A DNA stretch of 64,000 nucleotides from Sphingomonas ginkgonis. Its GTDB lineage: Bacteria; Pseudomonadota; Alphaproteobacteria; Sphingomonadales; Sphingomonadaceae. Both the position numbers and the translations under genes were made by a program. Where the stretch lies: contig NZ_RWJF01000001.1 in the NCBI RefSeq assembly GCF_003970925.1, forward strand, positions 1,854,501 to 1,918,500, written 5' to 3'. The first letter of the stretch is position 1. Each line of letters starts with the position of its first letter. This document shows, one piece after another, positions 1-8,488 of the stretch. The notes under the pieces were generated by a model that saw only the letters and a list, made by a program, of their open reading frames with translations, ran no database searches and had not been told where the DNA came from.

Positions 1-80
1 TTCGACTCAGGGGCGTCGCCGCGCTTGGCGGCGAGAGCGGCGCCGGCGGCCTTCTGCTGAGCCTTCGATTTAGCGGGCAT
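1..80 (-). CDS. DUF3008 family small protein (partial, 5' part only)
   Basis: Reading leftward from ATG at 80, the frame gives MPAKSKAQQKAAGAALAAKR and runs off the window edge after about 26 residues. This Lys/Ala/Gln-rich N-terminus is typical of DUF3008, a family of short (about 60 aa) basic bacterial proteins of unknown function. The gene lies downstream of rpoD on the same strand, separated by 158 bp that include a hairpin, so it is probably its own transcription unit. The C-terminal half lies outside the window. Confidence 0.75.
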   Translation of the reverse strand, partial: MPAKSKAQQKAAGAALAAKRGDAPES

Positions 81-207
81 GATCGTCTCCTCGTCGGCGC
101 AGAAGCTGACCCCTCGGGCAAACGTGTCCGCAGGGCATGGAAGTAGCGTGCGGCGCGGCAATTGGTTGCCTGCGGCCTCAGGCCCGACGATCGGTGCGGG
201 GAAGACA

Positions 208-231
208 GCTCCTCCCGCGAGCGAGAGGAGC
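208..231 (-). terminator. Hairpin downstream of rpoD
   Basis: A 7-bp inverted repeat (GCTCCTC / GAGGAGC, 10-nt loop) lies 8 nt past the rpoD stop. On the minus strand it is followed by TGTCTTCC, a poor U-tract. It may be an intrinsic terminator or only a 3' stabilising hairpin. Confidence 0.4.
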
Positions 232-238
232 GTGAGCC

Positions 239-2281
239 CTACTGGTCGAGGAACGACCGCATCTTGCGAGACCGGCTCGGGTGCTTGAGCTTCCTGAGCG
301 CCTTCGCCTCGATCTGGCGGATGCGCTCGCGGGTGACGCTGAACTGCTGGCCGACTTCCTCGAGCGTATGATCGGTGTTCATGCCGATGCCGAAGCGCAT
401 GCGCAGCACGCGCTCTTCGCGCGGAGTGAGGGAGGCGAGGACCCGGGTGACCGTTTCCTTGAGGTTGGCCTGGATCGCCGCGTCGACAGGAATGACCGCA
501 TTCTTGTCCTCGATGAAGTCGCCGAGGTGGCTGTCCTCCTCGTCGCCGATCGGGGTCTCGAGGCTGATCGGCTCCTTGGCGATCTTCATCACCTTGCGGA
601 CCTTCTCGAGCGGCATCGAGAGGCGCTCGGCGAGTTCTTCCGGCGTCGGGTCGCGGCCCGTCTCGTGGAGGAACTGGCGGCCGGTGCGGACCAGCTTGTT
701 AATCGTCTCGATCATGTGGACCGGGATGCGGATGGTCCGCGCCTGGTCGGCGATCGAGCGGGTGATTGCCTGCCGGATCCACCAGGTCGCGTAGGTCGAG
801 AATTTATAGCCGCGGCGATACTCGAACTTGTCGACCGCCTTCATCAGGCCGATGTTGCCTTCCTGGATGAGGTCGAGAAATTGCAACCCGCGGTTGGTGT
901 ATTTCTTGGCGATCGAGATCACGAGGCGGAGGTTGGCCTCGACCATCTCCTTCTTGGCGATCCGCGCCTCGCGCTCGCCTTTCTGGACCTGGTTGACGAT
1001 CCGCCGGAACTCGGGGAGCGCCATTCCGGTCGACTGCGAAATCTCGGCGATCTCGTTGCGGATGCGCGCAACGGTGTCGCCCTCCGCGCTGGCGAAGGCG
1101 GCCCACTTCTTGTCGAGCTTGCCGACCCGGTCGAGCCAGCTGTCATCCAGCTCATGACCCATATACTCGTCGAGGAACGACTTGCGGTTGACCCGGTGCC
1201 GCTCGGCGAGGCGAAGCATCTGGCCGCCGAGCGCGGTTAGGCGCCGGTTGAAGTTGTAGAGCTGCTCGACGAGATATTCGATCTTGGCGGCATGGAACTG
1301 CACGCTCTCGACCTCGGCGGTGAGCTCCTCGCGCAGCGCCTGGTACTTCTTCTCTTCGCCGGCGGCATAGGACTGGCCGGTGCCGAGCGCGGCGAGGCGG
1401 GCTTCCTGGAGCTTGCCGAATCGCTTGTAGAGCGCGGTGATCGCGGCGAATTTCTCGAGCGCTGAGGGCTTCAGCGTCTCTTCCATCTGGGCGAGCGAGA
1501 GAGTGTTGTCGTCTTCGTCGTCGTCGGCCGGGCGCGGGGTGCGCCGCTCGACCATGTCGTCGTCCTCGCCTTCGGCGGCGGGCTCCTCCTCGACGTCTTC
1601 CTCTTCCTTGATGGTCGGGCCGGCAACCTTCTCGCTGATCTCGTCGTCGCCCTCGCCTTCTTCCTCCGAGGCGCTGATCTGCTCGGCGGTCGGACCCTTG
1701 GACAGCATCGCCTCGAGATCGAGGATCTCGCGCAGCTGCATCCGCCCCTCGTTGAGGGCCTCGGACCAGTCGATGATGGCGTTGAAGGTGATCGGGCTCT
1801 CGCACAGCCCCCAGATCATCGTGTCGCGGCCGGCCTCGATCCGCTTGGCGATCGCAATCTCGCCCTCGCGGGAGAGGAGCTCGACGGCACCCATCTCGCG
1901 CAGGTACATGCGCACGGGGTCGTCGGTGCGGTCGGTCGGCTCCTTCTTGGTCGCCGCGGCGGGGCGCGGGCCGCCGTCGTCGAGCGGATCGACCTCTTCC
2001 TCGTCGTCCGCTTGCGAGCTCGTGTCCTCGCCTTCCTCGCCGTCCTTGTCCTCGTTCTCGACGATGTTGATGCCCATTTCCGAGATGGCGGACATCACAT
2101 CCTCGATCTGCTCGGACGACATCTGGTCCTGCGGAAGCGCTTCGTTCAGCTCGTCATAAGTGACGAAGCCACGCTTCTTGGCGCGCGCGATCAGCTTCTT
2201 GACCGCGGCGTCGTTGAGGTCGAGCAGCGGGGCGTCGCCGCCTTCCTGCTGTTCGGTGTCGATTGCTTCGTTCTTTGCCAT
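239..2281 (-). CDS. rpoD: RNA polymerase primary sigma factor RpoD (sigma-70)
   Basis: Housekeeping sigma factor, 680 aa, that directs core RNA polymerase to -10/-35 promoters. Visible parts, in order: region 1.1 (residues about 20-90), then region 1.2 ([11 protein letters not shown]), a long acidic non-conserved insert (about 200-260, rich in Glu/Asp), region 2 with [12 protein letters not shown] for -10 recognition and melting, region 3 ([13 protein letters not shown]), and region 4 with the helix-turn-helix [20 protein letters not shown] near the C-terminus. Length and domain order fit alphaproteobacterial RpoD. It follows dnaG with a 14-bp gap on the same strand, the conserved dnaG-rpoD arrangement. 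Confidence 0.98.
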   Translation of the reverse strand: MAKNEAIDTEQQEGGDAPLLDLNDAAVKKLIARAKKRGFVTYDELNEALPQDQMSSEQIEDVMSAISEMGINIVENEDKDGEEGEDTSSQADDEEEVDPLDDGGPRPAAATKKEPTDRTDDPVRMYLREMGAVELLSREGEIAIAKRIEAGRDTMIWGLCESPITFNAIIDWSEALNEGRMQLREILDLEAMLSKGPTAEQISASEEEGEGDDEISEKVAGPTIKEEEDVEEEPAAEGEDDDMVERRTPRPADDDEDDNTLSLAQMEETLKPSALEKFAAITALYKRFGKLQEARLAALGTGQSYAAGEEKKYQALREELTAEVESVQFHAAKIEYLVEQLYNFNRRLTALGGQMLRLAERHRVNRKSFLDEYMGHELDDSWLDRVGKLDKKWAAFASAEGDTVARIRNEIAEISQSTGMALPEFRRIVNQVQKGEREARIAKKEMVEANLRLVISIAKKYTNRGLQFLDLIQEGNIGLMKAVDKFEYRRGYKFSTYATWWIRQAITRSIADQARTIRIPVHMIETINKLVRTGRQFLHETGRDPTPEELAERLSMPLEKVRKVMKIAKEPISLETPIGDEEDSHLGDFIEDKNAVIPVDAAIQANLKETVTRVLASLTPREERVLRMRFGIGMNTDHTLEEVGQQFSVTRERIRQIEAKALRKLKHPSRSRKMRSFLDQ

Positions 2282-2295
2282 GTTGATCGAGCCGC

Positions 2296-4149
2296 TTAAT
2301 CGCTGACTGCCAAGGACGCCAGCCGTTCGTTGTTTTCCCGCTTGAGACGCAGCAGCCGCACCTGTTCGGCAAAGGCTGCCTCGTCTCCGGCCTGAAGCCG
2401 CGCCGTCGCCCGGTCGAGCGCTGCCGCTACCTCGTGCTCCCGGGCGAGAGTGTCGACCGCTTCGCCCAGGTCCCGCAGGGCCAGGGTCGGTTCGCTCTCT
2501 TCGCGGGTGAAGGTATAGGCCACCGAGGAACGCTCGTCGGACGTCGGCAATGCCGTGCCGTTGGCTTCCAATATGGTGCGCAGTCCCTCGCGATCAAGAA
2601 GCGTGCCATCCATCGCCGCATCCACCAGCCGATCGCGCCAGCGGGCCTGTCCCGGGTCAGCGATCATGAGGTGCGCGAGAGCCTCGGAATGGTCGGCGAG
2701 CGCGGCGGGGAACAGCGTGAAGCCGAGTAGGACGGCGCGGAGGGTCTCGTCCTGCAAACCGCGCTGCCCGATGACCCGGGTCTGGGCAAGGGTCGGCGGC
2801 TCGGGCGGGACGAAGCCCTTGCCCTTCACGTAGCGGCCGCGTCGCTCGAAGGGGCGGCCCGGGCCTCCGCGCTGCGGCCGGACGAGGGCGTCGAACCGCT
2901 GCATCCACTCGTCGCGATAGAGCTGGGCAAGACCCTTGTCGCCGATCGCGGAGACATGGGCGAGCAGGCGCTGGCGGAGCCCGGCGCGCTCCTCGGGCGT
3001 GGTCAGCGGCGCTGCTTCCGCTTCGTGCCGCCAGACCCGGTCGACCAGCGGCTCGGGCGCGGAAAGCAGTCGCTCGATGGCGTCCCGGCCGCCCGCTCGA
3101 ACGAGATCATCCGGATCCTGGCCGGGGGGAAGCGCGACGAAGCGGAGTGTCCGTTCGGCCGAGAGGAAGGGGAGGGCACGGGCGGCGGCGCGTATTGCGG
3201 CCTTCTGCCCCGCGCTGTCGCCATCGAAGCAGAGGATCGGCGCGGGATCGAGCCTCCACATTCGCTCGAGCTGCGCCTCGGTGACCGCGGTTCCGTTGGG
3301 GGCGACGGCTTCTGCGATCCCGGCGCGATCGAGCGCGATCACGTCCATGTACCCCTCGACCGCAATCAGCCGCCGGGCGGTCCGGCTGGCGGGACTGGCG
3401 AGGTCGATATTGTAGAGGGTGCGGCCCTTGTCGAATAGGATCGTCTCGGGCGAGTTCAGATATTTGGGCTCGCCCTCGCCGATGATCCGGCCGCCGAACC
3501 CGATCACCCGCTTGCGCACGTCGCGGATCGGGATCATCAGTCGACCGCGGAAGCGGTCGTAGGTTTCGCCCGAATCTGGTCTGATCAGCATGCCCGTCTC
3601 GACGAGCCGGTCCTCGCCGAGCGTCGCCAGCGCGTTCTTCAGCCGGCCGCGACCCTCCGGGGCGAAGCCGATGCCGAAGCGCTGGACCGCCGCCGCGTCG
3701 ATTGCGCGCCGCTTCAGATACTCGCGGGCGGGGGCGCCATCGATCCCGGCCAGCTGCTCGGCGAACCATCGCTGCGCGGCGGCGGTCACGTCGGTCAGGC
3801 TCGCCGTTCGCTCCTGCTTCTCGCGGGCGCGAGGGTCGGGCGCGGGGACGTCCATGCCCGCCTTGCCGGCCAGCTCCTTCACCGCCTCCATGAAGGGCAG
3901 CCCGCCGGCTTCAGTCAGGAAGCGGATCGCGTCCCCGTGCGCGCCGCAGCCGAAGCAATGATAGAAGCCCTTCTCGTCGTTGATCGTGAAGCTGGGCGTC
4001 TTTTCCTGGTGAAACGGGCAGCAGGCCTTCCACTCCCGCCCGGCACGGGTGAGCTTGACCTTCGGCGCGATGACCGAAGACAGGAGAGTGCGGGCGCGCA
4101 GCTCGTCGAGGAAAGCAGGGGTGAGGCTCACCGCCGCCTTGTCGCGCAT
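2296..4149 (-). CDS. dnaG: DNA primase DnaG
   Basis: Synthesises RNA primers for DnaB-driven replication forks. The N-terminal CHC2 zinc-binding motif is clear (CPFH...[10 protein letters not shown]), followed by the catalytic TOPRIM core ([17 protein letters not shown] and [11 protein letters not shown]) and a DnaB-interacting C-terminal region. I place the start at ATG 4149 (617 aa), just before [14 protein letters not shown], where DnaG homologues begin; the frame is open another 19 codons upstream, but those residues do not look conserved. A GTG six codons downstream is an alternative. It is upstream of rpoD in a two-gene unit. Confidence 0.96.
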   Translation of the reverse strand: MRDKAAVSLTPAFLDELRARTLLSSVIAPKVKLTRAGREWKACCPFHQEKTPSFTINDEKGFYHCFGCGAHGDAIRFLTEAGGLPFMEAVKELAGKAGMDVPAPDPRAREKQERTASLTDVTAAAQRWFAEQLAGIDGAPAREYLKRRAIDAAAVQRFGIGFAPEGRGRLKNALATLGEDRLVETGMLIRPDSGETYDRFRGRLMIPIRDVRKRVIGFGGRIIGEGEPKYLNSPETILFDKGRTLYNIDLASPASRTARRLIAVEGYMDVIALDRAGIAEAVAPNGTAVTEAQLERMWRLDPAPILCFDGDSAGQKAAIRAAARALPFLSAERTLRFVALPPGQDPDDLVRAGGRDAIERLLSAPEPLVDRVWRHEAEAAPLTTPEERAGLRQRLLAHVSAIGDKGLAQLYRDEWMQRFDALVRPQRGGPGRPFERRGRYVKGKGFVPPEPPTLAQTRVIGQRGLQDETLRAVLLGFTLFPAALADHSEALAHLMIADPGQARWRDRLVDAAMDGTLLDREGLRTILEANGTALPTSDERSSVAYTFTREESEPTLALRDLGEAVDTLAREHEVAAALDRATARLQAGDEAAFAEQVRLLRLKRENNERLASLAVSD

Positions 4150-4258
4150 GCCGGAGCCGGCTTCAATCTGCGAAAATCGCCTTGATAGTGCCATCCTTCG
4201 TTGCAACAGGGAGTCGCGCCGACGCGTGTTGTTGGTCTGCCTAGGGGGAGTAAGGCGG

Positions 4259-4882
4259 ATGACGATTATCGTTCATCATCTGGAGAACAGCCGAAGCCAG
4301 CGCATCCTGTGGATGCTCGAGGAGCTTGAGCTGCCTTATTCGATCAAGCGCTATGCGCGCGACCCCAAGACGATGCTGGCGCCGGCGGAGCTGAAGCGGG
4401 TGCATCCGCTCGGCAAGTCGCCGATGATCCAGGACGACGGGCTGCTCATCATGGAAAGCGGCGCAATCGTCGAGTATCTGGTGGCGAAGACGGGCCGGCT
4501 GGGGGCTCCGGAGGATCGCTGCAACGCGCTGCGTTACCGCCAATATCTCCACTACGCCGAAGGGTCGCTGATGCCGCCCCTGCTGTCGTTGCTGGTGGTG
4601 CAGCGCTTGGGGCTGCTCGGGCGACCGGCGCGCAAGCCGCTGCTGGCGATGTTCTCGCGCCACCTCGACTGGCTCGATTCGGAGCTGTCGGCACGGCCCT
4701 ATTTCGCGGGCGACGAGCTGACCGGTGCCGACATCATGATGAGCTTCCCGCTCGAAGCGGCGAAGGCGCGCGCCGGGCTGGGCGCCGATCGCAAATATAT
4801 CTGGGCTTGGCTGGAGCGGATCCATGCGCGGCCGGCCTATCAGCGGGCGCTGAAGAGCGGCGGCACCTATGCCTTTGCTTGA
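4259..4882 (+). CDS. Glutathione S-transferase family protein
   Basis: 207-aa cytosolic GST. The N-terminal thioredoxin-like domain begins MTIIVHHLENSRSQRILWML and contains the glutathione-binding MESGAIVEYL stretch (about 65-75). The all-alpha C-terminal domain carries the usual fold-capping segment around GADIMMSFPLEAA. The Ser/Arg near position 11-14 suggests a serine-type or theta/beta-like bacterial GST; the substrate cannot be deduced. The start is chosen at ATG 4259 because a purine-rich GGGGGAG lies 6-12 nt upstream. Its 3' end overlaps the next gene by 14 bp, so the two are probably co-transcribed. Confidence 0.9.
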   Translation: MTIIVHHLENSRSQRILWMLEELELPYSIKRYARDPKTMLAPAELKRVHPLGKSPMIQDDGLLIMESGAIVEYLVAKTGRLGAPEDRCNALRYRQYLHYAEGSLMPPLLSLLVVQRLGLLGRPARKPLLAMFSRHLDWLDSELSARPYFAGDELTGADIMMSFPLEAAKARAGLGADRKYIWAWLERIHARPAYQRALKSGGTYAFA

Positions 4883-6125
4883 TCGGCGCGCGGCGCTCGC
4901 CTCTGGGCTCGCCGCCGCGCTGCTACCGACGACCGGCCTCGCACGGACCGCGATCGGCGAGGCGGGCGAGCTCCGGAAGCGCGTGCTGCCGCCCCCAATT
5001 GGCGTCGCGGAGCGCGAGGCCCGGCTGGAGCGGGCGCGCGGGCTGATGCGGGTCACCGGGATCGGCGCGGTGATCGTCGAGCCTGGCGCGAGCCTGGACT
5101 ATCTGACGGGTGTCCAGTGGTGGCGCTCGGAGCGGCTGACCGCGGCGATCGTGCCCGTCGAGGGCGACCCGGTCATTGTCACTCCTTTCTTCGAGCGCCC
5201 GTCGGTGGCGGAGAGTCTCGCGGTCAAGGCCGAGATCCGCACCTGGAACGAGGATGAGGAGCCGCTCAAGCTCGTCGCCGACGTTCTGCGCGAGCGGCAG
5301 GTGGCGGGTGCGCCGGTCGGCTTTGAGGAGACCAATCGCTACTTCATCCTCGAACGCCTGCGCCAGCAGCTGCCCGCGCTGCGCTTCACGACCGCCAATC
5401 CGGTCGTCCGCCGGCTGCGGATGGTGAAGACCGCGTCCGAGCTGGCGCTGATGCAGGCGGCAAACGACATCACGCTGGCCGCGATCCGGCATGCCGGTCG
5501 GCGGGTGAAGGCGGGGATGAGCCCGGGCGACATCGACGCGATGATCACCGCCGCCACCGTAGCGATGGGTGGACGAACCGATGGCGGTCTGGTGCTGCTC
5601 GGCGAAGCAGCGGCCTATCCGCACGGCAGCCACAAGCCGCAGTCGGTACGGCGCGGCGAGGTGGTGCTGATGGACTGCGGCTGCTCGGTCCACGGCTACG
5701 AAAGCGACATCAGCCGGACTTTCGTGTTCGGTGCCGACCCGACCCCGCAGCAGAAGAAAGTCTGGACGCAAGTCCGGCGCGGGCAGGAGATCGCCATGGC
5801 CGCGGCGAAGCTCGGCGCCCCCGCCGGCAGCGTCGACGATGCGGTCCGCGCCGCCTACACCAGCTGGGGCTATGGTCCCGGCTACCAGCTTCCCGGCTTG
5901 TCGCACCGGACCGGGCACGGGATCGGCATGGAAGGCCACGAGCCGGTCAACCTGGTCCACGGGGAACCGACCGCGCTGGCTACAGGCATGTGCTTTTCCA
6001 ACGAACCGGGGATCTATCTGCCCGGCTCGTTCGGGGTGCGGCTGGAGGATTGTTTCCACATGACCGAGAGCGGGCCGCAATGGTTCACGGTCCCGCCGGC
6101 CAGCCCGGAAGCGGTGCTCGCCTAA
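4869..6125 (+). CDS. Exported M24 family metallopeptidase (Xaa-Pro aminopeptidase-like)
   Basis: 418 aa. The first about 30 residues contain an Arg-Arg pair and a hydrophobic stretch (DRRAALASGLAAALLPTTGL), consistent with a Tat signal peptide. A creatinase-type N-terminal domain precedes the pita-bread catalytic domain. Dinuclear metal ligands typical of M24 are visible: Asp in LMDCGCSVHGYESDISRT, His in RTGHGIGMEGHE, and Glu in SNEPGIYL and VRLEDCF. It probably cleaves X-Pro peptides or related amides in the periplasm. It overlaps the preceding GST gene by 14 bp, implying translational coupling. Subfamily (prolidase or Xaa-Pro aminopeptidase) is uncertain. Confidence 0.88.
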   Translation: MPLLDRRAALASGLAAALLPTTGLARTAIGEAGELRKRVLPPPIGVAEREARLERARGLMRVTGIGAVIVEPGASLDYLTGVQWWRSERLTAAIVPVEGDPVIVTPFFERPSVAESLAVKAEIRTWNEDEEPLKLVADVLRERQVAGAPVGFEETNRYFILERLRQQLPALRFTTANPVVRRLRMVKTASELALMQAANDITLAAIRHAGRRVKAGMSPGDIDAMITAATVAMGGRTDGGLVLLGEAAAYPHGSHKPQSVRRGEVVLMDCGCSVHGYESDISRTFVFGADPTPQQKKVWTQVRRGQEIAMAAAKLGAPAGSVDDAVRAAYTSWGYGPGYQLPGLSHRTGHGIGMEGHEPVNLVHGEPTALATGMCFSNEPGIYLPGSFGVRLEDCFHMTESGPQWFTVPPASPEAVLA

Positions 6126-6184
6126 CTCTCATCAGGGCAGACCTAGGCAACCGAAGCTGTAAGCCTGCAGTCCGCTGCGCTCGC

Positions 6185-7495
6185 CTAGCGGCTCTCCACC
6201 ACCGGTCCCGTCCGATGCGTCGGCGCGTGGGGATGGTCCGCGTCGACCGGGAGCTCGGGTTCGACCACGCCCTCCCACTTGGCGACGAGCACCGCGGCCA
6301 CCGCATTGCCGACCACGTTGGTGGCCGAGCGCCCCATGTCGAGGAAGTGGTCGACGGCGAGGATGAGCAAAAGGCCGGCCTCGGGGATCTTGAACAGCGA
6401 CAAGGTGGCGGCGATCACGACCAGGCTCGCGCGGGGCACGCCGGCGATGCCCTTACTGGTTATCATCAGCACCAGCAGCATGGTGATCTCTTGGCCCAGG
6501 CTGAGGTCGATTCCGTAGGCCTGCGCGATGAAGATCGACGCGAAGGTCATGTACATCATCGAGCCGTCGAGGTTGAAGCTGTAGCCGAGCGGCAGGACGA
6601 AGCTGGCGATGCGCGGCGGGACGCCGAACTTCTCCAGCGCCTCGAGGGTGCGGGGATAGGCGGCCTCGCTGCTCGCGGTCGAGAAGGCGAGCACCAGCGG
6701 ATCACGGACGTAGCGGACGAGGTGGCTCGCCCGGCGCCCCACGGCGAGGAAGGCGATTCCAACGAGGATCGCCCACAGGATCACCAGCCCGAGGTAAAAG
6801 CTGCCGATGAACTTGCCGAATGTGGTGAGGATGCCGATGCCCTGCTCGGTGACGGCGCTGGTGACCGCGGCGAATACCGCCAGCGGGGCGAGGCGCATCA
6901 CGTAGCTGGTGACCTGCAGCATCACCGCGACCAGCGCCTCGACGGCACGGACGAGCGGCCGGGCGACGTCGCCCACCGCGGTGATCGCGACCCCGACGAA
7001 CAGCGAAAAGATGACGATCTGCAGGATCTCGTTCTCGGCCATCGCCTGGATCATCGAGGCGGGCACGAGGTGGGTGATGAAGTCCTTGAGGTTGAACGCC
7101 TTGGTCTCGACGCCGCTCGCCGCGGTGACGTCGGGCAGCGGCAGGTTCAGACCCACCCCCGGCTGGAGCAGGTTGACCAGCAGCAGGCCGAGCGTCAGCG
7201 AAATGAGGCTGGCGGTGATGAACCAGCTGAGCGAGCGCAGCCCCACCCGGCCGAGCGCGGCGGTGTCGCCCATGTGGGCGATCCCCGCGACGAGCGTCGA
7301 GAAGACGAGCGGCGCGATGATCATCTTGATGAGGCGCAGGAAGAGGGTGGTGACGATCCCGAAGTAGCCGGCGATGTCCTTCAGCCGGGCGGCGCTTTCC
7401 GGCGTTCCGCTGTCGACCCCCGTGTTGATCGCCCAGCCGGCGATGATGCCGAGGACGAGCGCGCCCAAGATGTACCAGGTGAGGCGTTTCGCCAC
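6185..7495 (-). CDS. Dicarboxylate/amino acid:cation symporter (DAACS family)
   Basis: 436-aa inner-membrane secondary transporter of the GltP/DctA family, importing C4-dicarboxylates or acidic amino acids with Na+ or H+. The family signatures are present: the Ser-rich hairpin (AFSTASSEAAYPRTLEAL), NLDGSMMYMTFASIFIAQ in TM7, the second re-entrant loop near ITSKGIAGVPRASLVV, and substrate/cation contacts in DHFLDMGRSATNVVGN. The GTG start at 7495 is preferred because GGGGAAGA sits just upstream; an ATG 28 codons earlier would add a hydrophilic tail that lies in a repeat element. Asn in RSATNVVGN and Arg nearby resemble dicarboxylate-type binding sites, but specificity is inferred only. Confidence 0.92.
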   Translation of the reverse strand: MAKRLTWYILGALVLGIIAGWAINTGVDSGTPESAARLKDIAGYFGIVTTLFLRLIKMIIAPLVFSTLVAGIAHMGDTAALGRVGLRSLSWFITASLISLTLGLLLVNLLQPGVGLNLPLPDVTAASGVETKAFNLKDFITHLVPASMIQAMAENEILQIVIFSLFVGVAITAVGDVARPLVRAVEALVAVMLQVTSYVMRLAPLAVFAAVTSAVTEQGIGILTTFGKFIGSFYLGLVILWAILVGIAFLAVGRRASHLVRYVRDPLVLAFSTASSEAAYPRTLEALEKFGVPPRIASFVLPLGYSFNLDGSMMYMTFASIFIAQAYGIDLSLGQEITMLLVLMITSKGIAGVPRASLVVIAATLSLFKIPEAGLLLILAVDHFLDMGRSATNVVGNAVAAVLVAKWEGVVEPELPVDADHPHAPTHRTGPVVESR

Positions 7496-7513
7496 TGTGT
7501 CTTCCCCTCCACC

Positions 7514-7551
7514 GTCATTGCGAGGAGCGCAGCGACGAGCATTGCTGGGAC
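7514..7551. repeat. REP-like interspersed palindromic repeat
   Basis: The stretch begins GTCATTGCGAGGAGCGCAGC and continues GACGAGCATTGCTGGGACGG. It closely resembles the short CATTGCGAGGAGC...GACG...GCAAT extragenic repeats found in many proteobacterial genomes. It lies between the symporter start and the HAD gene, upstream of both. Only one copy is seen in the window, so repeat status rests on resemblance. Confidence 0.5.
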
Positions 7552-7644
7552 GGGCGGCGGCCGGTTGGCTTGAAGGCACCCGTCGTGATCGCAGGGACTC
7601 AAGCTTGTTGGTGGAACGGCGTCAAGCTTGTAGGCGCGCGGGTG

Positions 7645-8442
7645 ATGAGCGGCTTCCTCGACGCGCTGCCGGCGCGATATTCCACCGTATTTTGCGACAT
7701 CTGGGGCGTGGTCCACGACGGCGGCAGGCTTTACCCCGGCGCCTGCGAGCGGCTGCTCGGCTGGAAGCGGGAGGGGCGGTCGATCCTCCTCCTGACCAAC
7801 GCGCCGCGCAGCGAGGCGGCGGTGGAGCGTGCGCTCGACCGCATCGGACTGCCGCGTTCGGCCTACGACGGGGTCGCGAGCAGCGGCGAGGCGGGGATCG
7901 CGGCTCTCCAGGGCCGACCGGTCGGGTTCCTCGGCACGGCCGCCGACCGCGCCGACTATGTCGGGCGCGGGCTGGAGATCGTCGACGAGGGTTATTCCGA
8001 GCTCGCCTGCGCCGGCCTCGACGAGCGGCGTAACCGGCCCGAGCAATATGGACCCGATCTCGAGCGCTGGGCCGCCGCGGGTGTGCTGATGCACTGCCTG
8101 AACCCCGACCGGATCGTCATGCGGGAGGGGGCGGAGGAAGCCTGCGCGGGGGCGCTGGCGGACATTTACGAGACGCTGGGCGGCACGGTGCGTTGGTACG
8201 GCAAGCCGCACGCGCCGATCTATGACTATGCTTTGGAGCGCGCCGGCCGCCCGCCGCGCGAAAATGTGCTGGCGATCGGCGACGGGCTGGTCACGGACGT
8301 ACTGGGGGCAGCCCGGGCCGGGATCGATTGCGTGTTCGTGACCGGCGGCATCCACGGTGGCCGCGACTTTCCGGCGGACTTCGCGACTGTCCACCGGCTC
8401 GGACACTGGCAGCCGGTCGCCGTGGTAGCGGGCCTAGGCTGA
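7645..8442 (+). CDS. HAD-superfamily hydrolase, TIGR01459 type (subfamily IIA)
   Basis: 265 aa. HAD motif I is FCDIWGVVHDG near the N-terminus, motif II is LLLTNAP (about 52-58), and the Mg-binding motif IV is AIGDGLVTDVLGA near the C-terminus; the first Asp of motif I is followed by IW rather than a second Asp at the usual place, as in the TIGR01459 group. These IIA enzymes are related to NagD and p-nitrophenylphosphatases; the substrate is not known. The start is chosen at ATG 7645, since the 25 codons before it lie in spacer-like sequence. Convergent with the EF-G-like gene, with a 46-bp gap. Confidence 0.85.
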   Translation: MSGFLDALPARYSTVFCDIWGVVHDGGRLYPGACERLLGWKREGRSILLLTNAPRSEAAVERALDRIGLPRSAYDGVASSGEAGIAALQGRPVGFLGTAADRADYVGRGLEIVDEGYSELACAGLDERRNRPEQYGPDLERWAAAGVLMHCLNPDRIVMREGAEEACAGALADIYETLGGTVRWYGKPHAPIYDYALERAGRPPRENVLAIGDGLVTDVLGAARAGIDCVFVTGGIHGGRDFPADFATVHRLGHWQPVAVVAGLG

Positions 8443-8488
8443 TCCTCGCTCAGCCTTCACGCCGTTGCCCGGATGAGAGCTTGAGGCG

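Noticed and set aside
81..238. tRNA or small RNA in the rpoD-DUF3008 spacer
   Set aside because: No cloverleaf or conserved tRNA boxes seen; only a short hairpin.
5990..7573. 527-codon plus-strand frame antisense to the symporter
   Set aside because: His/Asp/Arg-rich nonsense translation; the symporter has all DAACS motifs.
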